Shown here one piece after another: positions 7,758 through 17,265 of a stretch of DNA of 64,000 nucleotides. Location of the stretch: positions 1 to 64,000 of the forward strand of contig JAKQKQ010000188.1 in the NCBI GenBank assembly GCA_029560585.1. The letters run 5' to 3'. The notes below the pieces were generated by a model. That model did not search any database, was not told where the DNA came from, and saw nothing but the letters and a program-made list of their open reading frames with translations. Positions within the stretch are counted from its first letter, which is position 1; every line of letters begins with the position of its first letter. The position numbers and the translations under genes are program-made. This stretch comes from Verrucomicrobiota bacterium. GTDB taxonomy: Bacteria > Verrucomicrobiota > Verrucomicrobiia > JADLBR01.

Positions 7758-9677
7758 TTACTTGAGGGTGCGGGTGTTGCCGGTGCGCCGGGTGACGCCG
7801 ATGCGGTCGAGGTGATCGAGGAGGGGGAGGGCGAACTTACGGGTGGTGTCGAGGAGGTACTTGAACTGCACGCTCTCGAGGCGGCCCTCGCGCCGGATGT
7901 GTTCGCGCGCGATCTCGGCGGCGCGGGCCACGGCGTCGCGGTGGAACAGGATGCCGCCGGGCAGGCTGACGAGCCGGGCATTGCTGGTCAGGAGGCGGAG
8001 GAGGCGCTGCGTTTCGGAGGGCGACAGGGCGAGGGTTTCGGGCAGTGACTCGGGATCGGGCGGGTGGAACAGGTTCTCCGCGAAGGCGCGCTCGATGCGA
8101 TCGAGCGCGGGGCGGTCGGGTTCTGGCAGCGCTGGCTGGTGGCCCGGCAGTGACAATCGCTGGGAGGGCGCGTGGACGGTGAGGAAGCCGTCGGCGATCA
8201 GTGGGGGCAGCAGCCGCTCGAGGAGGGTGGGGTTGAGTCCGATAAGGGCGGCGAGTTCGCGGCGATCGGTGCCGGGGCTCTCGGGTTGGCGGGCATGGAA
8301 GTCGGCGAGGGCAACCCGGGCGCGCTCGCCGACCTCGTCGAGGCGGCGGCGGTGGATGAAACCTCCGGCATCCAGGGCGACGGCCTGGCGCCGGTCCTTG
8401 AGCACTCCGAGGATCTGGTGGGTTTCAGGATCGAGGCATTGTGCCGCGCGCGCGAGATCCTGCGCGCGGGCGATGGGTTCCGAGTGATGGAGCAGCGCGC
8501 AGGCGATGCGGTCGCCGCGGTCGCCGACGCTGGCATCGAAGTCGCTGGCGATGGCGGACGTTTCGGGGCGCGACCGCCGCAGGCGCCTCGGGGGGGTGGC
8601 GAGCACGATGCCGCCGCCGATCGTTTGGACGGGCCCGATGGATCGAACGATGAAACGATCGCCCATGCCCGCGACGATGGGATGGGCGAGGAATGCCTGC
8701 GCCAGTGTCTCGGCGCCGGGTTCGACGGGGCTCGATCCGAGAGGATAGAGGGACACAGGTGCCTCTGCGGTGCCCGTGTGCAGGCGGACACGGGCGGCGT
8801 TTCGGAGCGGCGGGGCCCCCGGTAGCAGGCGGAGTCGCAATAGAAGCCACCGCGCGGGCGAGAACCAGCCCGGCAGGGCCGCGACATCGCCTCGGCGGAT
8901 GGCCGCGTGGTCCCAGGCGGGGACGTTGAGCGCGCAGCATTGGCCGGCCCGCGCCTCTTGGCTGTCATGCTGATAGACTTGCATGGACCGGATCCGTCCG
9001 CGCGAAGGGGAAGGGGCCAAAGAAAACAGCTCGAGTTCTTCGCCGACGGCCGCGCGGCCCGCCACCGGGATGCCGGTGGCGACCGTCCCGTGGCCGCGCA
9101 CCGCGAAGGCCCGCTCGATCGGCACCCGGAACACCCCCCCGCAATCGCGCGGGGGAAGGTCCCTTACCACCCGCTGGAGCGTCTCGCGGAGGTCCATGAG
9201 CCCCTCGCCATCGACGTTGGAGACCGGGACCAGCGGCGCGCCATCGAGGAAGGTCCCCCGCAGCAGCGCGCGCACCTGCGCCTCGGCCTCGGCGCGCCGG
9301 TCCGTGGGGACGCGGTCGATCTTCGTGAGGGCGACCACCCCGGAGCGGACGCCGAGGAGCGCGAGGATGTCGAGGTGCTCGCGGGTCTGGGGCATGACGC
9401 CATCGTCGGCGGCCACGACGAAGATGACGCAGTCGATGCCGGTGGCCCCGGCGACCATCGTGCGTATGAAGTTCTCGTGACCCGGCACGTCCACAAGGCC
9501 AACCTCGATCTCGCCAAGGGGGCAGGGGGCGAAGCCCAGCTCGATCGACATGCCCCGTTGCTTTTCCTCCTTGAGGCGATCGGTCTCGCATCCGGTGAGG
9601 TTGCGGACGAGCGCGGTCTTGCCGTGGTCGATGTGGCCGGCGGTGCCGAGCGTGACGTTGATGGAGCGGGCGGGCAT
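7758..9677 (-). CDS. selB: Selenocysteine-specific elongation factor SelB
   Basis: SelB is the GTPase that carries Sec-tRNA to UGA codons marked by a SECIS hairpin. G1 is [15 protein letters not shown]3 is [13 protein letters not shown] and G4 is LTKID, all near the N-terminus; beta-barrel domains follow to about residue 330. The C-terminal 300 residues contain the repeated winged-helix modules that bind the SECIS RNA, ending in [28 protein letters not shown]. The length of 639 residues is normal. The start at 9677 lies 10 nt after the selA stop, so the two are co-transcribed. With selA, selD and tRNA-Sec this is a complete bacterial Sec insertion set. Confidence 0.95.
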   Translation of the reverse strand: MPARSINVTLGTAGHIDHGKTALVRNLTGCETDRLKEEKQRGMSIELGFAPCPLGEIEVGLVDVPGHENFIRTMVAGATGIDCVIFVVAADDGVMPQTREHLDILALLGVRSGVVALTKIDRVPTDRRAEAEAQVRALLRGTFLDGAPLVPVSNVDGEGLMDLRETLQRVVRDLPPRDCGGVFRVPIERAFAVRGHGTVATGIPVAGRAAVGEELELFSLAPSPSRGRIRSMQVYQHDSQEARAGQCCALNVPAWDHAAIRRGDVAALPGWFSPARWLLLRLRLLPGAPPLRNAARVRLHTGTAEAPVSLYPLGSSPVEPGAETLAQAFLAHPIVAGMGDRFIVRSIGPVQTIGGGIVLATPPRRLRRSRPETSAIASDFDASVGDRGDRIACALLHHSEPIARAQDLARAAQCLDPETHQILGVLKDRRQAVALDAGGFIHRRRLDEVGERARVALADFHARQPESPGTDRRELAALIGLNPTLLERLLPPLIADGFLTVHAPSQRLSLPGHQPALPEPDRPALDRIERAFAENLFHPPDPESLPETLALSPSETQRLLRLLTSNARLVSLPGGILFHRDAVARAAEIAREHIRREGRLESVQFKYLLDTTRKFALPLLDHLDRIGVTRRTGNTRTLK

Positions 9678-9687
9678 TGCGGGCGAT

Positions 9688-11148
9688 TCAGGGCGACGGG
9701 GCCACGGGCGGAAGTGCGGCGCGGATCGCGGCGGCGACCTCTTCCGCTTCGCCCTCCAGCAGGGTACGGGGGTCGAGCAGAACGCGGTCGTCGTGGATCC
9801 GCGCAAAGACCGCCGGGGTGCCGCGCCGCAGGCGCGCCGCGAACTCCGTCGCGGCGACCGGCACCGGGCGGATGGCGACCAGCCTCGTCGGCAGTTGCTG
9901 TTCCGGCAGCGAGCCCCCGCCCATGAACGACACCCCCTCCTCGATGGTCACCTCCGCCGCGATGGGATGGTCGCCGAGGAGTTCCCGGCCCAGCGATTCG
10001 GCGGCGGCGGCGATCTCTTCGAGCGGGCGGCGCAGCAACCGCAGGGTCGGGACATCGCGCCACGCGGTCTCCGTGTCGAGAAACGATCGGAGCGTGGCCT
10101 CGAGCGCGGCGAGCGTCAATTTGTCAACCCGCACGATGCGCGCGAGCGGGGACTTGCGGATCAGGCCGATCAGGTCGGCGCGGCCCAGGATGATGCCTCC
10201 CTGCGGGCCGCCGATCAGTTTGTCGGCGCTCGAGAGCACGAGGTCGGCACCCGCGCGCAGGGACTCCTGGATAGTGGGTTCCTTCTCGAAACCGAACCGA
10301 GAGAGATCGATCAGGGCGCCTGCACCGAGGTCGTCGATGACAGGGATGCCGCGCGGCCGGGCGAGGGCCACGAGTTCTTCCGTGGCGACGGATTTCGCGA
10401 AGCCGTGGATGCGGTAGTTGCTCGGGTGGACGCGCATGATCGCGCCCGTCGCGGGCGTGATCGCCCGCTCGTAGTCGCGGAGGTGCGTCTTGTTGGTGGT
10501 GCCGACCTCGACCAGCCGCGCGCCGCTGGCGGCCATGACGTCCGGCAGCCGGAAGGAGCCGCCGATCTCGATCAGCTGGCCACGCGACACGATGACCTCC
10601 TTGCCCGAGGCCAAGGCCTGCAGGGCGATCATCGTGGCCGCGGCGTTGTTGTTGACCACGGTGGCCGCCTCGGCACCCGTGAGGCGCTGGAGGAGGCGCT
10701 CGACCCCCGCGTCACGTCGCGATCGTTCACCGGTTTCAACGCTCTGCTGGAGGACCGAGTAACCGCGCAGCTCCCCGGCGATCTGGCGCAGGGCGGCCGC
10801 GGGAAGCGGCGCCCGACCGAGGCCGGTGTGCAAGATGATGCCTGTCGCGTTGATCGCCCGCCGATAGAACGGCCGGACGAGTGCGCCGGCCTTGTGCCGC
10901 GCGCGCGCCAGCAGGTCCAACGTCAGCTGATGGCGCACCGCCTCCCCGTCGGCGTCCGCCCCAGGGGAGTTGCCCTCGCCGCCCGCCGCCAGGGCCGCGC
11001 GCAATTCGGCGGCCGTCTCCCGCAGGATGTCGGTCAGCAGGGGCCGCGGCAGGGAGCCCAGTTCGGCATCCTGGGTGCCCTCCAACAGCAGCGCTTCGAT
11101 CGAAGGGATCCGGCGAAGCCAGGGATGCTCTTGTTGTTCGCCCACCAT
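9688..11148 (-). CDS. selA: L-seryl-tRNA(Sec) selenium transferase SelA
   Basis: SelA converts Ser-tRNA(Sec) to Sec-tRNA(Sec) with selenophosphate and PLP. The 486-residue protein begins [15 protein letters not shown] and carries the family blocks [61 protein letters not shown] and the PLP-lysine block [17 protein letters not shown]. The ATG at 11148 matches the usual SelA N-terminus; an in-frame extension to 11295 looks untranslated. It is first in a leftward selA-selB unit and is divergent from the selenoprotein gene at 11402. Confidence 0.95.
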   Translation of the reverse strand: MVGEQQEHPWLRRIPSIEALLLEGTQDAELGSLPRPLLTDILRETAAELRAALAAGGEGNSPGADADGEAVRHQLTLDLLARARHKAGALVRPFYRRAINATGIILHTGLGRAPLPAAALRQIAGELRGYSVLQQSVETGERSRRDAGVERLLQRLTGAEAATVVNNNAAATMIALQALASGKEVIVSRGQLIEIGGSFRLPDVMAASGARLVEVGTTNKTHLRDYERAITPATGAIMRVHPSNYRIHGFAKSVATEELVALARPRGIPVIDDLGAGALIDLSRFGFEKEPTIQESLRAGADLVLSSADKLIGGPQGGIILGRADLIGLIRKSPLARIVRVDKLTLAALEATLRSFLDTETAWRDVPTLRLLRRPLEEIAAAAESLGRELLGDHPIAAEVTIEEGVSFMGGGSLPEQQLPTRLVAIRPVPVAATEFAARLRRGTPAVFARIHDDRVLLDPRTLLEGEAEEVAAAIRAALPPVAPSP

Positions 11149-11299
11149 GACGCCAGTACCACCGCGCCCGCCCGCTTTCAAGCCTCGCGTAATCGCGGCC
11201 AACCTCGGACGATGCCTTGGAGCGGGGGCTTTGGCCTGGCACCGCGAGGCACCCGGGGCCGCGGGGGGGGGTCCAAGGAATGCCACCGCCGTCACGAGG

Positions 11300-11375
11300 T
11301 TGTCCGACTATAATAAAATATTATAAATTCAATTATAACGAATAATATAAGGTTATGCGAAATACTTTGACAAGG
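11300..11375. promoter_or_regulatory. AT-rich divergent promoter region between selA and the selenoprotein gene
   Basis: About 75 bp are strikingly AT-rich in an otherwise GC-rich window, with TATAATAAAATATTATAAA at 11309 and TTGACA near 11367. The region lies between the divergent starts of selA (11148) and the UGA-containing gene (11402). Several -10-like boxes are present on both strands, so exact promoters cannot be fixed by eye. Confidence 0.5.
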
Positions 11376-11401
11376 GAACTCGCGAGGGCTGAATTGGGAT
11401 C

Positions 11402-12829
11402 ATGGCACTGAGGCTGGCGGGTCACTGGCGTCATGGTTCGGGCGCGTTGATGGCGGCGGTCGTTGGGATTGGGGTCTCCATGGGGGTGGTTCCGAGGGGT
11501 TCGTGCGCGCAGGCGACCGCCGTGGATTTTGGGCTCGGGGAAAAGGTGGCGCTGAAACAGGGCCAGATAGGCGAGAAGCAGCGATATCTGGGTTATGTGG
11601 CGCGGCGGGCGATAGCGGGGCAGGAGCAGGCGCCCTCCGGCTGGTCGAATCTGCCTGCCGCCAGCGAGGCGAGGTACTTCACCGCACGACTGGGCGGTGC
11701 CGATGTGCCCATGGTCATGGATATTTCGAAGATATCCCGGGCGAAGCTGTACGTGGACGTGGATGGCGATGGGAGTTTCTCGGGCGTTACGGCCATGTCG
11801 GCAGAGAACAGGCTATCTGGCCCATCGGCCCAACGGTACGGATACTACGATTTTGGCGACGTGCGTCTGGCGAAGGCGGCGCGGCCCGGAGAGCAGCCTC
11901 CCTCGGTGAAGGTCTCGGGACGCCATTTCCCGGGCGAGAGCGGGGGCAGTCGTCTGGAGATCACGCCCGGCAACTTCCGCGATGGCCGGGCGAAGTTCGG
12001 TGAAAGCACCTGCCTGGTGGGTTTGCTGGATGGTGATTCGGACGGGAAATTCGCGGCGACGTACACCGCCGACATGGCCGACAGGCGGGGCGAACCGGCC
12101 ACCGGCTTCGATCTGCTGGCGGTCGATCTCAACGGCGATCAGGCATTCGATCACCAAACCGAGATCTACCCGATGACGGCGCTGGTGGGCGTGCATGGCA
12201 AGTACTATGGCGTAAAGGTGGCGGAGGACGGGGCTTCGGTGGAGTTCGCGCCGGTGCGCTCGGTGGGTCTCGGCGAGCTGTCGGTCGGCTCGCCCCAGGT
12301 GGAAATGACCGTGGTTTCGGAGACATGCGCCCATCACCTGGAGGCCAATGGGCAGGGCACTTGGAAACTGCCGGAGGGAACCTATCGGGTCGCGTCCAAT
12401 CGACTCGTCGATCGCAAGGGCGGCGCATGGCTTCTGGAAGGCAGTGGCAATGGATTTGCCCAGAGCGTGCAAATCCAGAAAGACGGCACACAGAAGGTGA
12501 CGCTCGGTTGCCCCCTGACACCGAAATTCGATGTGGATTGGAATGGGGACGTTGCCCGCATCGGTTTCGAGTTGCTTGGGGCGGGGGGCGAAAAATATGC
12601 GGCGGGGGCGACCCGGAACGGCCAGCGCGACAAGGCGCCGGCGTTCAAGATCATCGACCGGGAGGGGAAGTCTCTCGAATCCGGAAATTTCGAGTATGGT
12701 TGAGGCGGGACTTGCCGGTACTCGTGGCGAGTGCCATCCAGTTTCAACAAGGAATTCCGGATCGAGCTGCAGGGCAACTTTGGGCCCTTCGAGTTCAAGC
12801 AGTCCGAGGAGTGGTTTACGCGCAAGTAG
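11402..12829 (+). CDS. Secreted selenoprotein candidate with in-frame UGA (Sec434), UxxxC motif
   Basis: An open frame from ATG 11402 meets TGA at 12701-12703 and continues in the same frame to TAG at 12827-12829. Reading UGA as Sec gives a 475-residue protein with FEYG-U-GGTC-RYSWRVP around codon 434, a UxxxC redox-type pair, and a 41-residue tail ending EEWFTRK. An N-terminal signal peptide (to about residue 36) predicts export. Asp-rich loops (VDVDGDGSFSG, DGDSDGKF, VDLNGDQAFD) resemble calcium-binding turns. An 8-bp hairpin lies 13 nt after the UGA. The gene is adjacent to selA, selB, selD and tRNA-Sec. I do not recognise a named family; the Sec call is inference from frame, structure and context. 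Confidence 0.75.
12717..12735 (+). promoter_or_regulatory. Candidate bacterial SECIS hairpin after UGA 12701
   Basis: GGUACUCG pairs with CGAGUGCC (8 bp, third pair U-G) around a UGG loop. The loop begins 21 nt after the UGA, inside the spacing known for bacterial SECIS elements. The hairpin at 16392 has the same stem length, the same U-G wobble at pair 3 and a UGU loop. Confidence 0.65.
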
Positions 12830-12961
12830 GTTCCCCGTCGCGGGAATCGTCGGGGTGTCCGGTCATCGCGGGCTGGTGAGGGGATGTGGCGTCTTGACGC
12901 GGAGTGCGGAGATCGTCGGGCCGCCGGGGAATCCGGCATCGGATGTGGTGGGGGGATCGGC

Positions 12962-14149
12962 ATGATCGCGGGCGGCCACGGCAGGCCCGCTTGTCTCGGA
13001 TGGTTCGACGGGATGATTGATCGCTGCCACGCGCACGTCGAGGCGGCGAAGGCGGGGGGGCGTCCGATCGTTGGGATCATGTGCGAGTACACGCCGAGGG
13101 AATTGATCTTGGCGGCGGGGGGCGTGCCGATCTGCCTGTGCGGGGGATCGGCGGCGCGAATTCCCGCGGCCGAGGAACATCTCCCGGCCAATCTTTGTCC
13201 GCTGATCAAGTCGACTTTCGGTTACCATGTCGAGAAATCGAATCCGTTTCTGGAGTGGGCCGATCTGGTCGTCGCGGAGACGACGTGCGATGGCAAGAAG
13301 AAGATGTTCGAGCTGATGGGCGAATCGCGGCCGATGCACGTGCTGGCGTTGCCGCACCGGCCCGATGGGGCGGGCCTCGAGCGCTGGGAGCAGGAGATGC
13401 GCCGCCTTGTGGCCGAGCTGGAGGGACGATTCAAGGTCAAGATCACGGCGGGCAAAATCCGTGATGCGATCCGGCTCATGAATCGCGAGCGCCGACTGCG
13501 CCGGGAGATCGGCGGGCTCATGCGGCGTGACGATCCGCCTCTGACGGGCCGAGAACTTTTGGGCCTCAAGTCGATCGTTTCCGGGATTCCCGAAGACATC
13601 GCGCGGTACGAGGAGATCCTTGAGGAGCTGGCGCGCGCCGACGGCATCGGCGCGACGGACCGCGTGCGGGTGCTGCTGACCGGCGTTCCCGTAGTGCACG
13701 GGGCCGAGCGCGTCGTGGACCTGATCGAGGACCACGGCGGGCTCATCGTCTGCCAGGAGAATTGCACGGGCCTGAAGCCGATCCTCGATGATGTCGATGA
13801 GGCCGCGGATGATCCGATCGCGGCGCTGGCGAAGAAGTATTTTGACATCCCATGTTCGGTGATGACGCCGAATGACGGGCGGATGGCGTCCCTCCGCCGG
13901 CTGGTGGCAGAGTTTCGGCCGGCGTGCGTGATCGAGCTGATCTGGCAGGCGTGCCTGACCTACGATGTGGAGTCGGCGCGCGTGAGGCGGCTGGTCCAGG
14001 AGGAACTGGGGCTGCCGTATCTGCGGATCGAGACCGATTATTCGCCATCGGACTCGGGTCGGATCGCCGTGCGCGTCGAGGCGCTGTTTGAGCTGGTGAG
14101 GGCCCGCGGAACGGCAGGGCGGGCGGGGACTCAGAGAGGGGTGGAGTGA
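12962..14149 (+). CDS. Double-cubane-cluster anaerobic reductase (HgdB/YjiM family)
   Basis: The protein belongs to the 2-hydroxyacyl-CoA dehydratase D-component family, double-cubane branch. Family blocks are GIMCEYTPRELILAAGGVP (Cys41), CLCGG (58, 60), LPANLCPLIKSTFGY (Cys79), VVAETTCDGKKKM, VCQENCTG and LIWQACLTYD. These cysteines hold Fe-S clusters that take ATP-driven electrons from an HgdC-type activase; known members reduce small molecules such as acetylene. The ATG at 12962 follows a G-rich stretch. The stop overlaps the selD start by one base, so the two are translationally coupled. The matching activase is at 20535. Confidence 0.85.
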   Translation: MIAGGHGRPACLGWFDGMIDRCHAHVEAAKAGGRPIVGIMCEYTPRELILAAGGVPICLCGGSAARIPAAEEHLPANLCPLIKSTFGYHVEKSNPFLEWADLVVAETTCDGKKKMFELMGESRPMHVLALPHRPDGAGLERWEQEMRRLVAELEGRFKVKITAGKIRDAIRLMNRERRLRREIGGLMRRDDPPLTGRELLGLKSIVSGIPEDIARYEEILEELARADGIGATDRVRVLLTGVPVVHGAERVVDLIEDHGGLIVCQENCTGLKPILDDVDEAADDPIAALAKKYFDIPCSVMTPNDGRMASLRRLVAEFRPACVIELIWQACLTYDVESARVRRLVQEELGLPYLRIETDYSPSDSGRIAVRVEALFELVRARGTAGRAGTQRGVE

Positions 14150-15798
14150 TGGCGCGGAATCTCGGGCGGCGCAAGCGCGTGATGGAGCGGTCGATGCGGA
14201 TCGGGCACTGCATCTGCGATCCGAGGCAGTCGTGCCCATGCGACATGCTTAAGGAAAGGGATATCTGTCCTTGTGCGGGCGAGCGGCCCGAGCCATCCGC
14301 CGGGCCGGTGCGCCTGACCCAGCTGGTGGAGAAAGCGGGCTGCGCGTCCAAGATCGACCTGTTGACGCTGAAGCGAGCGGTGGAGGGGCTCCCGTTTCCC
14401 GATGATCCCCGCGTGATCCTGGGGGCGACCGCCGGGGATGATGCCGGCGTCTATCGGCTCGATGATGGGAGAAGCCTGGTGCAGACGGTGGATGTGTTCA
14501 GTCCCTCGGTCGATGACCCTTATGTTTTCGGGCAGGTCGCCGCGGCCAACTCGGTCAGCGACGTATACGCGATGGGCGGGGTGCCGATGACGGCGCTCTC
14601 GATCATCGGGTTCCCGGGGAACACGATGGATCCGGGGATCATGCGAGAGATTCTGCGCGGGGGTCTGGAGAAGATGGCGGAGGCGGGCGTGGCAGTGATT
14701 GGGGGCCACAGCATCCAGGACAACGAGATCAAGGCGGGTTTCGCGGTGACGGGGCTGATCGAGACCGATGCCGTCGTGGCGCGCGGCAGGGCCGCGCCGG
14801 GCGATCGGCTGATCCTCACCAAACCGATCGGCACGGGGATCGTCTCGTTTGCAGCGCAGATCGGGCGAGCGTCGGAGGGGGCGGTGGGAGCGGCGATACG
14901 ATCGATGGTGGCATTGAACAAGCGCCCATCAGAACTCATGGTGGAGCACGGCGCGAGCGCCTGCACCGATGTGACGGGATTCAGCCTGCTCGGGCATCTC
15001 ATGGAAATGGCGCGCGACAGCGGCGTGGATGCCGAGATCGCGTGGGACGACGTGCCGCTGCTGCCGGATGTCGTGGAATATGCGGCGCAGGGCATCGTGC
15101 CGGGGGCGACGGAGCGCAACCGGGAGGCGTGCGAGGATCGCGTCCGCGCCGCGCCGGACCTGGATCCCATCGCGCTGGATGTCTGTTTTGATCCGCAGAC
15201 CTCGGGGGGGCTGTTGATCGCGGTGGCCGAGGAGCGCGCGGATGCGCTGTTGCGTGCGCTGGTGGAATCCGGCGTGACCGGGGCGGCGGCCATCGGGCGG
15301 ATCACGGGCCGGGGTTCGGGGTTTGTCACGGTGAGCGGGCGCGGTCAGCGCCCGAAAACCACGCGCGCGAACGCCGGGGTGCGCGTGATCGCCGCGGCGT
15401 CCTCGCCGGCGGAGGCAGCGGATGGGGCCTGCTGCGCGCCATCGCGGAGCGAAGCGTGCTGCGCCTCAGGGGCGACGGAAAAGGGGGCCGGGAACCATGG
15501 CGATATCGCGGGCTCGATCGCCGACACCGAGCGGAAGTTCAAGGCCTTCTTGCAAGCGGCTGCCGCGCCCAAGGGGCTGGATGCCCACACGAAGCAGGCG
15601 ATCGCCCTGGCCCTGTCGGTACTGTCCAAGTGCGAGCCGTGCCTGGCCGCGCATATCCGCAAGGCGAGGCGCATGGGCTTCACCCAGGAAGAAATCGATG
15701 ACGCGGCATGGAGCGCCATTGCCTTTGGAGGATCGCCCGTCATGATGTTCTACGATGGCGTAAAGGAGCGCATGGCGTCAGAGAGCGAGGGTGCGTGA
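14149..15798 (+). CDS. selD: Selenide water dikinase SelD with Cys-rich N-terminus and AhpD-like C-terminal domain
   Basis: SelD makes selenophosphate from selenide and ATP. The SelD core (about residues 55-400) has KAGCASKID (catalytic Cys65, Lys68), GATAGDDAGVY, DVFSPSVDDPYVFGQ, ANSVSDVYAMGG and GGHSIQDNEIKAG. Before it lies a 50-residue segment with CIC, CPC and CPC motifs (Cys21, 23, 29, 31, 40, 42) that looks like a metal or Se ligand site. After it a linker with two CC pairs leads to a carboxymuconolactone-decarboxylase/AhpD-like domain (about 455-540) with CEPC (495-498) and a downstream His. The length of 549 is far above the usual 340-350. Coupled to the reductase gene upstream and followed by tRNA-Sec. 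Confidence 0.92.
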   Translation: MARNLGRRKRVMERSMRIGHCICDPRQSCPCDMLKERDICPCAGERPEPSAGPVRLTQLVEKAGCASKIDLLTLKRAVEGLPFPDDPRVILGATAGDDAGVYRLDDGRSLVQTVDVFSPSVDDPYVFGQVAAANSVSDVYAMGGVPMTALSIIGFPGNTMDPGIMREILRGGLEKMAEAGVAVIGGHSIQDNEIKAGFAVTGLIETDAVVARGRAAPGDRLILTKPIGTGIVSFAAQIGRASEGAVGAAIRSMVALNKRPSELMVEHGASACTDVTGFSLLGHLMEMARDSGVDAEIAWDDVPLLPDVVEYAAQGIVPGATERNREACEDRVRAAPDLDPIALDVCFDPQTSGGLLIAVAEERADALLRALVESGVTGAAAIGRITGRGSGFVTVSGRGQRPKTTRANAGVRVIAAASSPAEAADGACCAPSRSEACCASGATEKGAGNHGDIAGSIADTERKFKAFLQAAAAPKGLDAHTKQAIALALSVLSKCEPCLAAHIRKARRMGFTQEEIDDAAWSAIAFGGSPVMMFYDGVKERMASESEGA

Positions 15799-15808
15799 TA
15801 GAGATCTG

Positions 15809-15901
15809 GGAGGCGACAGGTGCCAGGTGGTGCCCCTGGTCTTCAAAACCAGTGTGGGGGCCGAAAGGCCGCCGGGTGGGTTCGATTCCCATTCGCCTCC
15901 G
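15809..15901 (+). tRNA. selC: tRNA-Sec (anticodon UCA)
   Basis: The 93-nt RNA folds with an 8-bp acceptor stem (GGAGGCGA with TCGCCTCC), a 5-bp anticodon stem CTGGT/ACCAG enclosing CTTCAAA (anticodon TCA), a long variable arm built on GGGGGCC-GAAA-GGCC, and a T arm GTGGG-TTCGATT-CCCAT. The long variable arm, 8-bp acceptor and UCA anticodon are diagnostic of Sec tRNA. GCC rather than CCA is encoded at the 3' end. It lies 11 nt after selD on the same strand. Confidence 0.95.
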
Positions 15902-16021
15902 CCTTGGTGCGCGGTCGCGAAACGCCCTTCCCGTAGCATCGCTGGATCCGGCCCGCGAGGCGGCGGGCCCTGTCGGTGAGATGCGTGGAGGGACGACTCC
16001 CTCGCGTGGAGGGCCGTGGCG

Positions 16022-16384
16022 ATGACGAGAGAAGCATTCAGGCGGATGGCATGCGCGTCGTTGGCGGCGATCGCGGGATTGGGGCTGACCGTTTTCGGGG
16101 CTGGCTGGCACACCCATCCGGTGATGGTGCAGAAGGAGATCAAGGAGAAGCTCTCGTTGCCACCGGGCATGGGCGAGGATCGGCCGGCCTCCTTCTTCTC
16201 GGTGCCGGGAACCGATGCGATTCCGCAGGAGATCGTGCGCCGGGAGACCGTGACCCTGCCCAAGTCCGAGCCAGAGATGGTTTTGGAGGCGACGCGTGGC
16301 GGTCTGGAGCTAGCGGAGGATGGGCGCCTGCGGCTCACCTATAGCGGTGCACCACCGGCACGCTGCCCCACCTGAATCAAGTGA
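16022..16384 (+). CDS. Small membrane-anchored selenoprotein candidate ending C-P-T-U-I-K
   Basis: The frame from ATG 16022 (GGAGGG about 10 nt upstream) meets TGA at 16373-16375 as codon 118, then ATC AAG TGA. Reading the first UGA as Sec gives a 120-residue protein ending Cys115-Pro-Thr-Sec118-Ile-Lys, a CxxU redox motif at the extreme C-terminus. Residues about 8-30 form one membrane segment or uncleaved signal, so the CxxU tail probably lies outside the cytoplasm. No family is recognised. It is followed at once by the NapH-like gene, whose start lies in the candidate SECIS. Cys-Pro-Thr-Cys homologues would confirm it; without Sec the protein would end at CPT. Confidence 0.65.
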
Positions 16385-16391
16385 CCTTCGG

Positions 16392-16410
16392 GGTCATGGT
16401 GTCCATGGCC
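16392..16410 (+). promoter_or_regulatory. Candidate bacterial SECIS hairpin overlapping the next gene's start
   Basis: GGUCAUGG pairs with CCAUGGCC (8 bp, U-G at pair 3) around a UGU loop. The loop begins 24 nt after the UGA at 16373. Both plausible ATG starts of the NapH-like gene (16396 and 16405) lie within the stem, so SelB binding and translation initiation downstream could compete or be coupled. Confidence 0.6.
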
Positions 16411-17265
16411 GAATCTTTCTTCCATACGCCGGCATCGAAGTTCTCGCGGTATCGAACCGCGATCCAAGGGCTATTTCTGGTCGCATGGCTTGGACCACTG
16501 GGTCTGCGGGTGCACACCGTGTGTGCTCCGGTGTTCCATTGCTATGCGTGCCCCCTGGCAAGTTTCGCGTGCCCGATCGGCATCCTGGCACAATTCAGCG
16601 CGCTGCACGTCATGCCGTTTCTGGCGATCGGGATACTGGTAGTCACTGGCGCACTGGTGGGCAGTTTCGTTTGCGGATGGGCGTGCCCGTTTGGGTTGCT
16701 TCAGGATCTGGCGGCTCGAGTGCCTTTGCCCAAGTGGGATCCGCCCTACTGGCTGACGCACATGCGCTACGCGGCGCTCGTCGGGCTGGTGATCATCCTG
16801 CCGTGGTTCTTTGGGGAGTCGCACCCCCTCTTCTTCTGCCGGGTGTGTCCGGCGGGGGCGTTGGAGGGCTCGGTACCGATGATGGTGACGCAGGCTGCGG
16901 CGGGCCAGGCCGTGGCGTGGCCGAACGCCATGAAGCTCGGGGTGACCGGCGCGGTGGTCCTGGCGATGTTTTTTGTTCGCCGACCCTGGTGCCAGATTCT
17001 CTGCCCACTGGGGGCGATCTTCGGGCTTTTCAATCGCATCTCGCTTTTCGCGATCCGGTTTTATCCGGCGCGTTGCGTCGATTGCGGAAAATGCGGGGCG
17101 AAATGTGATTTTGGCGTGAGTTCCCGGATTCGCGCGGATGATCCGCGCTGCATCCGGTGCATGGAGTGCGTCCATTGTGGGGCTTGCCAGATCGAGGCGG
17201 CGTGGCAGGCAAAACCGTCCGCCCTGGCGGCGGATCTGGGCGTGGAAGGAGTGAGGGAACGATGA
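16396..17265 (+). CDS. NapH-like membrane 4Fe-4S protein
   Basis: A polytopic membrane iron-sulfur protein of the NapH/CcoG type, with about five membrane spans. Cys-Pro motifs sit at the membrane faces (HCYACPLASFACPIG, CGWACPFG, FFCRVCPAGAL, WCQILCPLGAIFG), and a C-terminal double cluster reads CVDCGKCGAKC and CIRCMECVHCGAC. Such proteins move electrons between the quinone pool and redox partners. Context suggests it feeds or drains the reductase system here, perhaps through the CxxU protein; that is inference. The ATG at 16396 or 16405 is the likely start. The stop overlaps the methyltransferase start (ATGA). Confidence 0.85.
   Translation: MVSMAESFFHTPASKFSRYRTAIQGLFLVAWLGPLGLRVHTVCAPVFHCYACPLASFACPIGILAQFSALHVMPFLAIGILVVTGALVGSFVCGWACPFGLLQDLAARVPLPKWDPPYWLTHMRYAALVGLVIILPWFFGESHPLFFCRVCPAGALEGSVPMMVTQAAAGQAVAWPNAMKLGVTGAVVLAMFFVRRPWCQILCPLGAIFGLFNRISLFAIRFYPARCVDCGKCGAKCDFGVSSRIRADDPRCIRCMECVHCGACQIEAAWQAKPSALAADLGVEGVRER

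Noticed and set aside
9550-11313. 587-codon plus-strand frame
   Set aside because: Complement of selA and selB; no recognisable protein features.
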